From the NCBI RefSeq assembly GCF_033439725.1, contig NW_026944386.1, positions 558,001-622,000 of the forward strand: a DNA stretch of 64,000 bases. Direction: 5' to 3'. Shown piece by piece: positions 35,097 through 45,887 of the stretch. The stretch is from Neurospora tetraspora. Lineage: Eukaryota; Ascomycota; Sordariomycetes; Sordariales; Sordariaceae. The position numbers and the translations under genes are program-made. The notes below the pieces were generated by a model. The model saw only the letters and a program-made list of their open reading frames with translations. It was not told the DNA's origin and did not search any database. Each line of letters begins with the position of its first letter. Position 1 is the stretch's first letter.

Positions 35097-35186
35097 GGTT
35101 GTATAGTGTAGCGGTTATCACTCCGGATTCTGATTCTTGACGATTAGAACATTCCGGCAACCCCGGTTCGATTCCGGGTACGACCT
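35097..35186 (+). tRNA. tRNA-Gln(CTG) with 18-nt intron
   Basis: Acceptor stem GGTTGTA pairs with TACGACC, the A box is in TAGTGTAGCGG and the B box in GGTTCGATTCC. Anticodon stem CCGGA/TCCGG with anticodon CTG at 35130-35132 reads CAG. The intron is 35134-35151, one base after the anticodon, the standard position. A run of six T follows about 10 nt downstream as pol III terminator. Confidence 0.92.
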
Positions 35187-35533
35187 CTCTCGTATTTTTT
35201 GTTTCTGTTATATCTGCTCCTTTTGCCTCCTTTCCTTGCATGTTCAGTGTTTCCTCTTTTTTTTTCTTTCTCAACTTCTCTCTCTCTTTCGTCTTCCTTC
35301 CTTCTCTTTTACTTCGAGATCCTTCTAATTTTATCCGGTTACCCTAAGTAACGCAACATTTGATCATGCACAGAGCCGGTGCCGAGACTCGTTGCGGGCT
35401 GCGGCTTTTACCACTTCCCCACATCAGCCCCACCACCTCTCTAAAAAGTTCCGAATTGCCTCACCTGAGTACATAACGGTGCATCCCAGCACACGCACAA
35501 TAACGAGAACCACAGGAACTTGAACAAGAAAAA
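35187..35533. other. Spacer between the two tRNA-Gln genes
   Basis: About 350 bp, pyrimidine-rich at its left; contains the pol III terminator of the first tRNA. Nothing else seen. Confidence 0.5.
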
Positions 35534-35619
35534 GGTTCTATAGTGTAGCGGTTATCACTCCGGATTCTGATTTGCTTCAGAACATTCCGGCAACCCCGGT
35601 TCGATTCCGGGTAGGACCT
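35534..35619 (+). tRNA. tRNA-Gln(CTG) with 14-nt intron
   Basis: Same body as the first copy apart from one compensated change in the acceptor stem (GGTTCTA pairing with TAGGACC). Anticodon CTG at 35567-35569; intron 35571-35584, 14 nt and different in sequence from that of the first copy. TTCTTTT then ATTTTT follow. Confidence 0.92.
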
Positions 35620-36293
35620 CTTCTTTTGACATTTATTTTTCCCTCTCTTTTTGTTTTGTTTTCATTCACCTCCCTCCCTCTACGCTCTTCCTCTTCACCT
35701 ATCCTCAGGAGGAAACATTTTCATGACATGATGGAGGGCCTTCTCCTGAAGGAGATACGTGAAGAGGAAGGTGTGGTTACGTATCGCCGGGTGGGATTTT
35801 GTAACTTGATGTTAGTATCATTGTTTGATGGTGTAGAACCGCGCCGGATTATACCGAAATGAGCGAATGTAGCAGGAATACTAATGTTTGTTTGCACGAA
35901 CCCAGAGGATCATTTATGTTCAGATTGTCAAATATTAAAGGGGAAAAGGGGTGTGGTTAGGTATAGTCTGCGAGGTCAACAAGGACAATATGTGTAACAC
36001 TTAGCCCGTCCGGATGCGTTCTTTGCTGCACGTAATTCCAAACGGGTCCATACTATAGCATAGATCAGCGTATGCCAACGAGAAGACACGTTAGATTTGA
36101 GGTCACCACCGCCCAAGACTCCCCGTCCCCATCCCATTCCCCATACGCCAACCCGCGCGTCAAGTCACAACAGCACATCAACCGTCGCCACATTAAATTC
36201 CAAAAAAAAAAACAATTTCTTCCGTGGCCTCAACAACCTGAAGGAAATACTCTACCCACAGCCCTTCACAATCTCCAACGCCCACCTACCTAC
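35620..36293. other. Spacer downstream of the tRNAs
   Basis: About 670 bp without a recognisable gene; the right part is the 3' UTR side of the leftward gene at 36294. A short CTAC tandem lies at 36284-36303. Confidence 0.5.
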
Positions 36294-37295
36294 CTACCTA
36301 CCTTTCCGAGCTCTCCCTCCTCGTTCATCCAGCAGCGCTCCCAACCGCTCTAGCATCCCCAACACCCCATCATCAGTCCCATCACCATCACCAACACCAC
36401 CCCCCATTCCCTCCCCCCTTTTCTGCCCAAAATCAACCGTTCTCTCCATCATCTCACTTTCATTCCACCGCCTCCCCATTCCCATTCCCATCTCGATCCC
36501 TCGTTGATAAACCCCCCTCGCCTCCTCCAACTCCATCCCATCTCCCGTCCGATCGAGGTGCTTGACCAGCGCCACTCCCATGTTCGCTAGTGCCACCATC
36601 ACCTGAGCCTGTGCCTGAGTCTGAGCCTGAGCCTGAGGCTGGGCCTGAGCCCGGGTCTGGGGTGGAACAGCCAAAGAACAGTCAACCCCGAAATCGGACG
36701 CTGCAGACGCTGCAGACGTTTCCGGCGCTGTGGGAGGTGTGGGAAGTGAAGAATCCAGAAGCGAAGAAACTAGCACTGGAGCTATCTGTCCCAGAACGAG
36801 CGCTTGTTCCAGCACCGAAGTCTCATCCTCCCCGTCCGATCCGTTCTGTGGATTCTGTAGCTCCAAGTGGGAGTAAGATGCAAGGATCGCAAGGAGGGAG
36901 GTGGTTTGTTCATTGAGGGATGTCAGGAGGGTAAGGTGGTCCTTGCCCTGGTCCTGGTCTTTTTGTTTCTCGTGATGGTGGCTGCTGTGACCGTCAAGCT
37001 TCCACTCGGCCTCCGTCAAAACGGCCTTATGATGCCCCTGCTCGTGGGAAAAGGCGTCTGCCTCCGACTCCGAGGGAAGAGTCCTAGGGATCGCCGCCGC
37101 ATCATCGCCCAGGGGAAGTCCAACCTCGGTTACCACGATGGACCTCTTCAGGGACTCCGTTGTTGAGTGAAGGGGGTTATGGTAGAGGGCATATGCGGGC
37201 ATGGACCCGGGATGGGTGCTGACTGGAACACAGCAGGGTGTTTAGTCGTGTGAGATCAAAATGGTGGAAGGGGGATTGTACCTACCGTAGGCCAT
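36294..37295 (-). CDS. Hypothetical Ala/Gln/Met-rich protein
   Basis: Two exons, 37295-37286 (10 nt: ATG GCC TAC G) and 37222-36294; the 63-nt intron has GTAGGT...CAG ends. The result starts MAYVSTHPGSMPAYALYHN (312 aa). Without the first exon an ATG at 37202 would still give 302 aa. No named domain is seen. There is a His/Asp/Gln charged stretch (SSHHHEKQKDQDQGK), a helical stretch (LNEQTTSLLAILASYSHLEL), an Ala-Gln dipeptide run, and a helix-turn-helix pair (VMVALANMGVALVKHLD ... LEEARGVYQRGIEM) reminiscent of a single TPR-like hairpin, then a Gly/Met/Asp-rich tail. Function unknown; probably a lineage-restricted fungal protein. Confidence 0.65.
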
Positions 37296-38553
37296 GATGG
37301 ATGTCGTTAAGACAGGGTAGTCGATTGTTCAGTGTGTAAATGTCTTTGCATAAGCTCTTTGATTGAGTGGGAAACTGATCGTCAAAGTATATCAAAACAC
37401 TTCTGACCTTGTCAGATATCACTCACGTCGCCACAAACAAAGAATGAAAATAAAACCGAAGGCATCTCAAGTCGTGCGCAACGGATACGCACGATTTATT
37501 AACAAACATCCCATCAACCTCTCTCCCTTCCCCTTTTTACCAGCCGACACCATATGGCATGGCGCTTCCGCAGCCTTACCACCACCCCCTTTGATCCTTG
37601 AAAAAGACATGTGCAGGAGGATCCAAGGTGTTAGCTTGGGTCAACCGACAGCCCTAACATTCACGGATGTCTCTCCTCAGCAGCGGCCTGAGTGGCTTGA
37701 AAGGCCTATTTACTGTAAAAAGGTGTCAATTACCTTTCACTGGCCGCATGTAAGGCCTACAGTGCTGCAAAGCTCTTTACAGTTTCACATACATACAGCC
37801 CCCTGACAGCTACTTGAGGACACTAAATCCGAAGCTGTACGGCAGTGGCTCTAATATTTGTCAGCCACTTATAGCCACCTATTAGCCACCTAGTAACCAA
37901 CTAGTAGCCACTTGGCGGCAGTTATCACCATCCTTTTCGACGATTTGGGTAAGCCTCAGGCACAAATATGGAAGAGAAGGGGATGAAGGGGAGGATAAGC
38001 AGGAGACAAAAGGGGGTAAGGCTGAGGGAGCTGAACGTTGCTGAGGGTGGGCTGAAAATTTGGCCGCGGGTTAGCGACGTGCGGGGTGAGGATTGGTTGT
38101 ACAAAACGCCGAAAGGGGAGTGATGGGGATGGGATGGGGTGAAGGTGAGTCAAACGGCTTTTGGTAAGGAGTTCGTTGACTCGATTTTGGGTTGATGATT
38201 TCGATATCTTGAGATGATTCTTTCCTCGAAGTTGGATACAGGGTCGGAATTTCCCCTATGGTGGTGGACAGCACCACTCACTCGGTGCTGACCTTGAAGA
38301 TAGTTCACCATCACTTGCTGAGTGAGGTACCCGACCACCGGGCTTCGTAAAAGTACATCGTATTATTGCTTTCTTTGTAAACCGCTTTTTGCAGTGTACG
38401 CTGTTGTTCATTATGTATTTAGTAAGCAATGAAAAGTCTTGCTGGCAGGTGAATCTTCAGTCATGACCATCCTTCTCCTGTCCCTCCGTCTCAACCCATC
38501 CTTCTCACATCCTCCCCCTCACCATCGCCATCCCCTCACAACCCCCTAGCACC
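37296..38553. other. Intergenic region with a degenerate tandem repeat
   Basis: 1.26 kb with no gene found. It holds the promoter of the leftward 312-aa gene at its left and the 3' UTR of SEC65 at its right. CAGCACC/GGTGCTG can pair across 8 nt near 38269-38290. Confidence 0.5.
37862..37921 (+). repeat. Degenerate tandem of TAGCCACYTA-like units
   Basis: Five or so loose copies of an about 11-bp unit (AGCCACTTAT, AGCCACCTAT, AGCCACCTAG, AACCAACTAG, AGCCACTTGG). Confidence 0.7.
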
Positions 38554-39663
38554 CTATTTCTTCCCCTTCCCCTTCTTCTTCCCCGCCGCCTCACTTCCAC
38601 TCGCCCCCGGACTCGTCGCACCACTGCCTCCCATCCCACCCATTCCCCCCATTCCCCCCAACATATTAGCCAACCCACTCAAACCCCCCATCCCTCCCAT
38701 CCCCTGCAACAAACTCGCCATATCCGGCATTCCTCCCCCAGCTCCTGCTCCCGCTCCTCCTGGCATACCCGGCATCCCCGGCATGCCTCCGGGCCCCATC
38801 TCCTTCATCATATCCTTCAAGAAATTCTCACTAACCCCACCCCCCGTCATCGCAGGACTATAATACGGCAAAAGCTCACTCATCTTCCACCCCCTCGGCA
38901 CCGCCGGCCGCGGCCACTTCTTTCCCTCCTCCAACATCTCCCTCGGCGGCGGGCCGGCGCCCCTAACCACGACCCTCAACGCCGGCGACTCATCCGTAGT
39001 AGGATGTTTCTTCAGATGCTGCGCCACGAGGATATACAAGTGGTGTTTATTCTTCAGCTTTCCATTTTCGCCATGGAGGCGGATGAATTCTTTGAGATTA
39101 ACCTTCACGCGGCCCGGGTTGGCCCAGTCCTTGGGGTGAAGCTTGCCCGCTTCCAAGACGACGGAGAGGCGGAGCTGCGCGCAGGCGTTGACGATTTCGG
39201 TTGCCAAAGGGTTGGGCACGGCAAGCTCCTTGGACACGCGCCGGCCTTCGGCGCGCGAGCGCGTGGCGTCGAAGTAGCACGGGTACAGGCACTGGAAGGA
39301 TTTGTAGGCCGAGTCGTCGGTGGTGGTTTGTATTTCGGGGTAGCCGGGGGGTTGGGTGTAGGCTTGTCGTTGGGAGTATTGGGGAGGGGGTTGTTGGCGT
39401 TGTTGTTGAGCGGCGGCTGCCTGGGCGGCTTGGGCGGCTTGGGCGGCTTGGAATTGTTGGTGTTGCTTTTCGGCCTGCGCGCGGTGGGCGGCGGAGAGAG
39501 GGGTGAAGGACGGCCCGGGCATGACTTTGGAGGCGTAGGCGGGAGGAGCGCCGCGCTGGACGAGAATGTCGGATTCGGCGAAGTCGTCGATGTCGCCCTC
39601 GGAGGGGTCGGACATTTCAAGGTCGCTGTCCTCGACTTCTTCTACCCGCGGATGGGAAGGCAT
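38554..39663 (-). CDS. sec65: Signal recognition particle subunit SRP19 (SEC65)
   Basis: Single exon, 369 aa. After an acidic, then Gln/Ala-rich N-terminus (about 1-115), the SRP19 domain starts at FQCLYPCYFDATRSRAEGRR (about residues 123-142) and continues through VPNPLATEIVNACAQLRL, ANPGRVKVNL and HHLYILVAQHLKKHPT. These match the family core that contacts SRP RNA helices 6 and 8. The C-terminal third is Gly/Met-rich (GGMGGMGGM type) and ends in a lysine tail (KKKGKGKK), typical of fungal Sec65. Known role: assembles SRP RNA so that SRP54 can bind, in the cytosol/nucleolus, for ER targeting of nascent secretory proteins. Confidence 0.92.
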   Translation of the reverse strand: MPSHPRVEEVEDSDLEMSDPSEGDIDDFAESDILVQRGAPPAYASKVMPGPSFTPLSAAHRAQAEKQHQQFQAAQAAQAAQAAAAQQQRQQPPPQYSQRQAYTQPPGYPEIQTTTDDSAYKSFQCLYPCYFDATRSRAEGRRVSKELAVPNPLATEIVNACAQLRLSVVLEAGKLHPKDWANPGRVKVNLKEFIRLHGENGKLKNKHHLYILVAQHLKKHPTTDESPALRVVVRGAGPPPREMLEEGKKWPRPAVPRGWKMSELLPYYSPAMTGGGVSENFLKDMMKEMGPGGMPGMPGMPGGAGAGAGGGMPDMASLLQGMGGMGGLSGLANMLGGMGGMGGMGGSGATSPGASGSEAAGKKKGKGKK

Positions 39664-40703
39664 CTTGGCGGTTGTCTGTGTCGGCCGCTAGGTGTTGTTC
39701 TTTGCTGATTTGGTGGGTAGGTTGGAGATGTCGACCTCGAATGCGCAGATACAGCTGAGGCGACCAAGTCCGTGATGGTTGTGGCAAGGAGAAAGTGGAA
39801 GGTCGCTGGTTGAACAGATGAACCAACAGCTCCCCGCGAGTTGTTGGAGAAATGTGGGGTGGCCTCGTCCAAAGGTCCAAGCTGTCGATGTGGTTTCAAT
39901 TGGGTCGAGTGGGGCAGCCGGCCGGGGAAATAAAGTGGGGTCCGTGCACACGGCCCCGGGCAGGCAACGAACCAGCGGCACCAACCGCCAACCGCCGGAG
40001 CTCCTATTCCAACCTCACTTCGCTTTCGGGGGTAAGCATATTGACACTCGTTAAGTTGAGGAAGTAAGCGTCGTATTTCCTCTTGGTAGAGAGACGTTAC
40101 TCAGCCGATACGAAACAGAAAACAACACTCATAAATCAACTAAACTCAATCTGCCCATATGTTTTGACCCCTATTCCCCCTTTCCCCAAAGCAACATCCT
40201 TAACATTGAATGAGAGAACATGTTCCCACCACCTTGTCCATCTCTTATATCCATTCCCACGAACCGCTTCAACTTTCGCTGTTTCATCCACTCGAATAAC
40301 TATTTTTGCTGGCTTGTTTTCGCCTTTTGGTTGTTTTCGTCGCAAATATTTTGTACAAAATGTTTTCCGCTGTTTGATATCCGCAACAATAAACAACTCT
40401 GACACCCCCCCACTGCATTCCTAAACTCCGACTCCTGATTTCAATAGGTCCTAAATGATCGGTTTGCAAAAGGCCTCTGCTAGCCCCTGAGTGTGGAATC
40501 CGTTTCTTGAGACGTCCCTTCTCAGACGGCCATTTCTCGGACAGCCCTTCGTCAGATGCCCTTTTCTTAGAATCCCTCCTCTTAGATAAAATTTCCCCAG
40601 ACTCTTTTTGAGGAGGCCCCTTTTATTAGAGGGATCTTCGCTCACACGAACCTCTTCTGCACGCCGCGTCAGAGGTCCTATTCAAAGCCACATCGTTCCC
40701 TGT
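39664..40703. other. SEC65 promoter side and 3' region of the CCCH gene
   Basis: 1.04 kb. The left part should hold the SEC65 promoter. The right part (40504-40608 and around it) is the 15-bp periodic repeat described separately. No conventional gene. Confidence 0.5.
40504..40608 (+). repeat. Seven degenerate 15-bp tandem units
   Basis: Consecutive 15-mers at 40504, 40519, 40534, 40549, 40564, 40579 and 40594 share a TTCTYAGAYNNCCYT pattern without register slips. Weaker units seem to extend on both sides. On the minus strand the period is five codons, and a frame without stops runs through the array, but it lacks an ATG. Confidence 0.75.
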
Positions 40704-42484
40704 CTAAGAGAAGTAGTCATAGGTCTTTGTGCTTCTGTATTTCGTGCCGGGCGGGTGATCGGCATCCTCAAATTTGCAGTAAGGATGGGTGCAGACACCA
40801 TCCTTGACGTTGGGGCACTGTGATTGATATCGGTCAGCATATATCCAAGACTTAGAGCGAGAGAAGTGAAAACCTACATGATGTCCATAAATACAGTCTT
40901 CAACATCGCAATCCTGGCCGCTGGTGCAAGGGTTCAAGCGGGCCAAGAAGGCAATAGCGTCAATCTCATCTTTGGTAGGCTTATACTTGTGTTCGAAGCA
41001 GCAGGCGTCGCCCTTTGAGCAAGGACCCCTCAGATAATGATTATTGCATAGTTTGTTGTTGTCCTTCCTTTTCTTGATACTTTCCAGAGCAGCTGGTGAG
41101 ACCTTGATAGGCGGGTCCAAGCCACGAGGACCGGGGTTCCAGGCCGGCTGCTTCGGAGTGGCCGAGGCACGAGCATTCGCGTTAACAGGTCTAGGCTGAA
41201 TGGGAAGCGTTATCTTGGGCGGAGGGCTCGCGTTTCCAATGGCTCCGGCATAACTAGCAGTCGCGTTCGCGGGCGTAGACGTGGTGGAGCTCGCGGGAGT
41301 CGGGATATTGCCGTTGCTGACGGTAGGGGTGGTGACAGGTGCCGTGGCAGTCAAGGGAGAAGTGTTGGTGCGCAGTGCTGTCTTGTCTACCAACTTCTCC
41401 GATCGGAAGATCTCGTCGTTGAAGTTCAAAATGTTGACGCCAGTGGAGACGAGTTCGCGAACAGTCGGAACACCTTCGACGACGGTAACGCGACGCTTCT
41501 TGGTCTCATCTTGGAAGAGCTCGTCGAGGAATGGAGCATAGCCGGCGTCATGCGAGATGCCGAGAAGAAGCTGCTTGCAGTTATAGTTGCGCAAATTCCA
41601 TTTCGCCGTTTCTGCTTCGGTCAGTATCCACCGAGTATGCCACTGGGACCAGCCGACCTACCTTTAATCTTGTTATCCGCGCGCTCCTTTCCGTGGCCAA
41701 CATCGACAAAGTCAAAGGTTGCCTTTCCTTGAGTAAAGCCAATGGTGAACTCCTTGAGGGTCTCTTCAGCCTCCAGGCAACCATTGCGTCTCATGGCTTT
41801 GGCCAAACCACCGAGGTTGGCGTAGACTTTCGCAATGACTTCGATGTTGCCGGCAAAATCGCCGCATTGCTCAAGAATAGCGCTTCGTAAAGCATATGCC
41901 GCCTTTTTGCCGCCTTCAACTCCTTGTCTGATTAAGGCTTCTTTAAACTGCAAAAAGGGGTTAGACATTTGCAGTGAAGAAGCATGGGGGGCAGGGGAGG
42001 ACATACCAAACAGCAATCACCGTCTATGAGGACGACCACAAAAGGATTGTTGTTCTGCAGATTCTGTTTCAATAACTGTCTCGACGAGACTGGCCAGTGA
42101 CCCTCACCTTCAAGTGATGATTATCTTGAGCGAGGTCCCTATTGCGAGACTCGGCATTCGCCACTTGCTGCTGGAGCTCTCTTCTGGAGCGAGTGGCATC
42201 ATCAAGATCGAGTTGAGAATCCGTGAGCTGTCTCCGAAGAGCTCTGTTTTCTTCGCGGAGAGCATCCTCAACGTTTTTGGAGTAAAGGAGGAGGTCCTGC
42301 ACAGACACGTGTCAGCCAAAAGGAAAGAGGCTGGCATGAGTTGAGAAAGGTCCATCGTTCAACCTCTCAGTCACTCTGCTGGATGGAAGCCCACCTCTAT
42401 CAACCTCGCGCTGCTGTCGTTAAAAAGACTAAGGGTTTGGAACCTTTGGTAGAAGGTCATAAGGTCGCTTTCGGAGGCAGCCAT
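40704..42484 (-). CDS. Coiled-coil, NYN/PIN-like and CCCH zinc-finger protein
   Basis: Six exons: 42484-42395, 42296-42108, 42063-42007, 41947-41662, 41611-40878, 40817-40704 (489 aa); all joins keep frame. The order is a coiled coil (about 30-93, EDALREENRALRRQLTDSQ), then a PIN/NYN-like domain beginning VVVLIDGDCCLFKEAL with a later DVGHGKERADNKI and LLGISHDAGYAPFLDEL, as in the acidic active site of that nuclease fold. A Ser/Thr/Pro linker follows, then tandem Cys/His clusters: CNNHYLRGPCSKGDACCFEH, a middle C-x5-C-x4-C-x3-H group, and CPNVKDGVCTHPYCKFEDADH. Fungal relatives are annotated CCCH zinc-finger proteins. RNA binding or cleavage is inference. The last intron (60 nt) is in frame and stop-free. 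Confidence 0.82.
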
Positions 42485-45400
42485 GATGATGGTCAACCCG
42501 ATGGGCTATAATATTTGATGTTTCAACTTGAGGCTTTGCAGCGGAGTGGACCAGTTGTCCAAGTAGTGTATAGGGTATGCGGTAGCCGGTATTGGACTTG
42601 ACAAGTCAAAAAGATGGTAGCCGAAAACAACAACCTTGCTTAAAGATGGAGAAGGGAGAAGCTGTCCCCAAGCTGTCTGCTTCTGGCGCTCTGACAGTAG
42701 GTTAGCAGGTGGTTGGGCAGGCAAAGTTGTCACGCCGGTTGTAGAGCAGGTGTCACGTTGGCCGGTCCTCCCGAGGTCCGGTCCGCAAGAATTCTTTTGT
42801 GGCGAGGGACTCGGGACCCGCACGGAATGCGCGCCGTAATAGGGGCTGTGCCTGTCAATGTGGAACTGGAGACGGCCGGTTTGCGAGCTTCCCTACTGGG
42901 GAAATGCGTTTGGACCTCGGATGCTAACGTCAATGGTGGGAGGAGGCACGTCTGTATGGATATGGGAGTGTAGTATATTCCGTGGTTATGTTTTCGAGAC
43001 TCGGAGGATGGCAAGCTTGGGTTCAGAACTTGGATGGTGTACGGCAATGTTCAGTTTGGATGGGAGGATGGCCGGGACAGCTTCGAGACGACGGGACGAG
43101 ATGGCAGACAAGGCATGACAGGTTTGCATGGCAGGTTGAGGACACGAGGAGGCGATGGCTAGGTCTGTGGTCGAGAAGGAAAATTGGATGAACTAGTGGC
43201 ATTGTTAGACCCGTTTGTCTTGACAACAGATGGGTAGTGGAATAGTCGAAGCATCATACCTTACTGTCTTGATTCGCTATTGCGCGCTAGCAGACGATTC
43301 ACGACGGCGTCCAAAGTCGAAGCAAGATGGTTGATGTTTTAGGGAAAAGAGGCTGTGTGGAGGCTGAAAAAATTGGGAGTTTGCGGTCGGTCGTCAGTCA
43401 GGCAAGAGCAATCCGCACCAGATTGCTTGGTTCGTTCGATATTAGGTAACTTTGAGCTTCGGGTCGAAGGTGCGTTCGTGTTGTATCAATGTTTTTGCGC
43501 TACCCCTCCTCTGGGCCTCGAAATTTGGCTCCAAGGTGGCACTGCAAATTGTCTTGACGAAGGAGGACGGTTGGACGTCTACGTTGGACCGGATCTTTGC
43601 AAGCTGGGCGGCCGTCACTTGTCTGAGAACAAAAGGACAAACTTCCATTCACCTCACTTGTGGTTAAAGTTCTCCATGCTACTAGTTCGGCCGGTTGGTG
43701 TGATGATGATGGTGCATTCGCAAGCCCACCCCCGCCGTCGTCAGGGCATTTTTAGTCGGATCTCATCTGTGCGGGTGCCTACCCGTCTGCCCCACGCGCC
43801 GCTAACAACACAAACTTCGGGGTATGTATTTCAGGCAGTTGCGATAGAAGTGATTGCATGGCAGGTGTAGGACAGGTGCATTTGAGGTTCTAAACAGGTG
43901 TGGAGCTGTCTTGCAGCTGCAAGCTCTACTCCTGCTCGACACGTTCACGAATCACAGCTGGTAGAACTGGACATCATCAATCTCTCCATTCCATGACCTC
44001 AGCCATCTTTCATCGCCAGGCCAATTGCATCGTCAAGCCCAACCTCCAATCAGAAGACTTTAATCCTGCCGCCAAAACATATCAAACGGGCGCGACGACA
44101 GCTGAGAATTGAGGATGACAGAGAGGGGGTTTCGCTTAGCGCCATGCAGCCCATTTTTGGGTGGTGGTAGGTGCGTTCGAACTTCGGTCGTCCGACGTCC
44201 AAACAGAACCGCGTTATGGTGTCTGTCATTTCATTGGATTGTTGTCCGAGGCTGTCAGGCTGGGTTTGGCAGGCTGGGTATGGCTCCATCATGAACAGTC
44301 CTTCTTTTGATGGAGAGAATCGTACAAAGCAGATGGGGGAAGTCCAAGTTAATCAAGGCAATGCCCTTTGATACGCGGTCTGGAAAAACTTAGCAAAACA
44401 ATAAAACACTCGACGGAGACCCGGACGATCAATCAATTTATTGACAAACACCCACAAGTGCGGGGGAGAGACGGACGGATACATATATCGGTAGTGGTTG
44501 AAGTGCACAGTGCGTACCTATGATTGAGCTTCGGTTCCTACGTACTAATGATTTGCGTTGTGAAGTTTGTGTAGTTGGCGATCATATAGGGGATATATGT
44601 AGGTGATGTGGTTTATCATCTGGCCCGTGGGTAGGGCTCGGTAGGTGAGACTGTAGGAGACGACGCCGCAATGGAAATGCTGAACGTTGTTATCTTTCCA
44701 AATATGCCACGTCCGGTATGGTTCCCCGAACATATCAGATGAGCAAAGCCAAGCTCGCCAAGTTCAAGAGAATGGCCTGGATCGAAGCTATCAAAGTCTC
44801 AGTTTACCCACTGAGCTACGATAGCAAGCTGAAAGGTTCGGAATATAGACTATTACGTCGACAATGTCCACAACTCAAGTCAATAGTCCATACCTATTTT
44901 TATCACCTTGAGTAACTTGGCTCGCTTGGTAACTCCCGAATGTCTGCTAGACGTGGAGAAGAATGATGAGTAGCGACAAGTCCGGCCTTCTGTGTGAGCA
45001 TGTGAGGACTTCTCTATGACGCTAACTTGGTAACGCTCGATACTTCCCTCTAGGAGAACTCGCTCCAGCCTCCAGTATCTCTCCGGTACTATAACGCTGA
45101 CATATGCTCAGGACCAAAGGCCTTGTGAATTTGTTCACATGCCCATCATCACATGCCACTCTCTAGAGAGATCTAGACACCGAACCACAACAATCGTGCC
45201 ATGATTTCTAAACAGGCCCGTTGTCATGAACGTATCCTGACTCGCACAGCCGCATCGCTCACAAGGTCGTCGTAACTGCCGCGGCTGGCGAATGGCGGCG
45301 GGCCTCCCTCGAGATGGGGCAGTGGATTTGCTGGTGGATTTTCCCACGATGTGGAGTTCCGCGAGTTCGGTACAAAGGAGGATGTACCTTGAAGCTTGAT

Positions 45401-45659
45401 TTCTCTCCCCGCTGTAGTCTAGGTTCATGTCTCTTGAATCTTTGATGGGGTGAACAAACAGAGCAAAGCGGAATCGGCAACCAGTCAGCGGCAGCAGCCG
45501 GGAGTGCCCGAAGAAACAATCAACACCCTTTTGCGTTTTCATTGTTGCTGGCATGCTGCTTGTCCGTAGTCTGCAACAAATGGGAGTCTTTTGTTGGAAG
45601 CTCAGCTCAGCTCCGTCTCAGGTACCGGTGAAGCTTGCCGGAGCTTCTTCCTTGGCTTT
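42485..45659. other. Gene-poor region
   Basis: 3.2 kb. The left end is the promoter of the CCCH gene. A tRNA-like remnant may lie on the minus strand near 44752-44830. A perfect 14-bp palindrome CTTGCAGCTGCAAG sits at 43911-43924. No gene recognised; the open frames here look like chance. Confidence 0.45.
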
Positions 45660-45887
45660 TTACGCAGGAGAGGTGTGATCGGCATCGGGATCGTCGCCGA
45701 AAGGCCCGTATCCGGCACGGCGTTCCTGTTCGTGTTCCTGAATTAGTCTCTGTTCAAGCGAAACATCAATCGGCGTTAGCCTTTTGTTTTTGGGGTTCCC
45801 AGGATTTCTCTCAAGATCCTTCTTCGCCCGATCCTTGGGCCCAAGCAGCGAGGGTTGCATTTTTTTATCGGTTTTTGCATCTCCCAT
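45660..45887 (-). CDS. Small hydrophilic protein, 75 aa, unknown
   Basis: ATG at 45887, preceded by an in-frame TAG, ending in TAA. The protein is charged throughout, starting MGDAKTDKKMQPSLLGPKDR and containing PKNKRLTPIDVSLEQRLI, EHEQERRAGYGPFGDDPDAD. Composition and the Lys/Glu/Arg helix look like a real small protein and not noise, but no family is recognised and there is no neighbour that hints at a role. Short length is the main doubt. Confidence 0.45.
   Translation of the reverse strand: MGDAKTDKKMQPSLLGPKDRAKKDLERNPGNPKNKRLTPIDVSLEQRLIQEHEQERRAGYGPFGDDPDADHTSPA

Noticed and set aside
39004-39708. 234-codon + strand frame opposite SEC65
   Set aside because: Antisense shadow of the SRP19 coding sequence.
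43911-43924. Perfect palindrome CTTGCAGCTGCAAG
   Set aside because: A 14-bp palindrome is not rare enough in 64 kb and nothing around it suggests a site.
45135-45554. 139-codon minus-strand frame
   Set aside because: No domain, no conserved-looking segment; probably chance.
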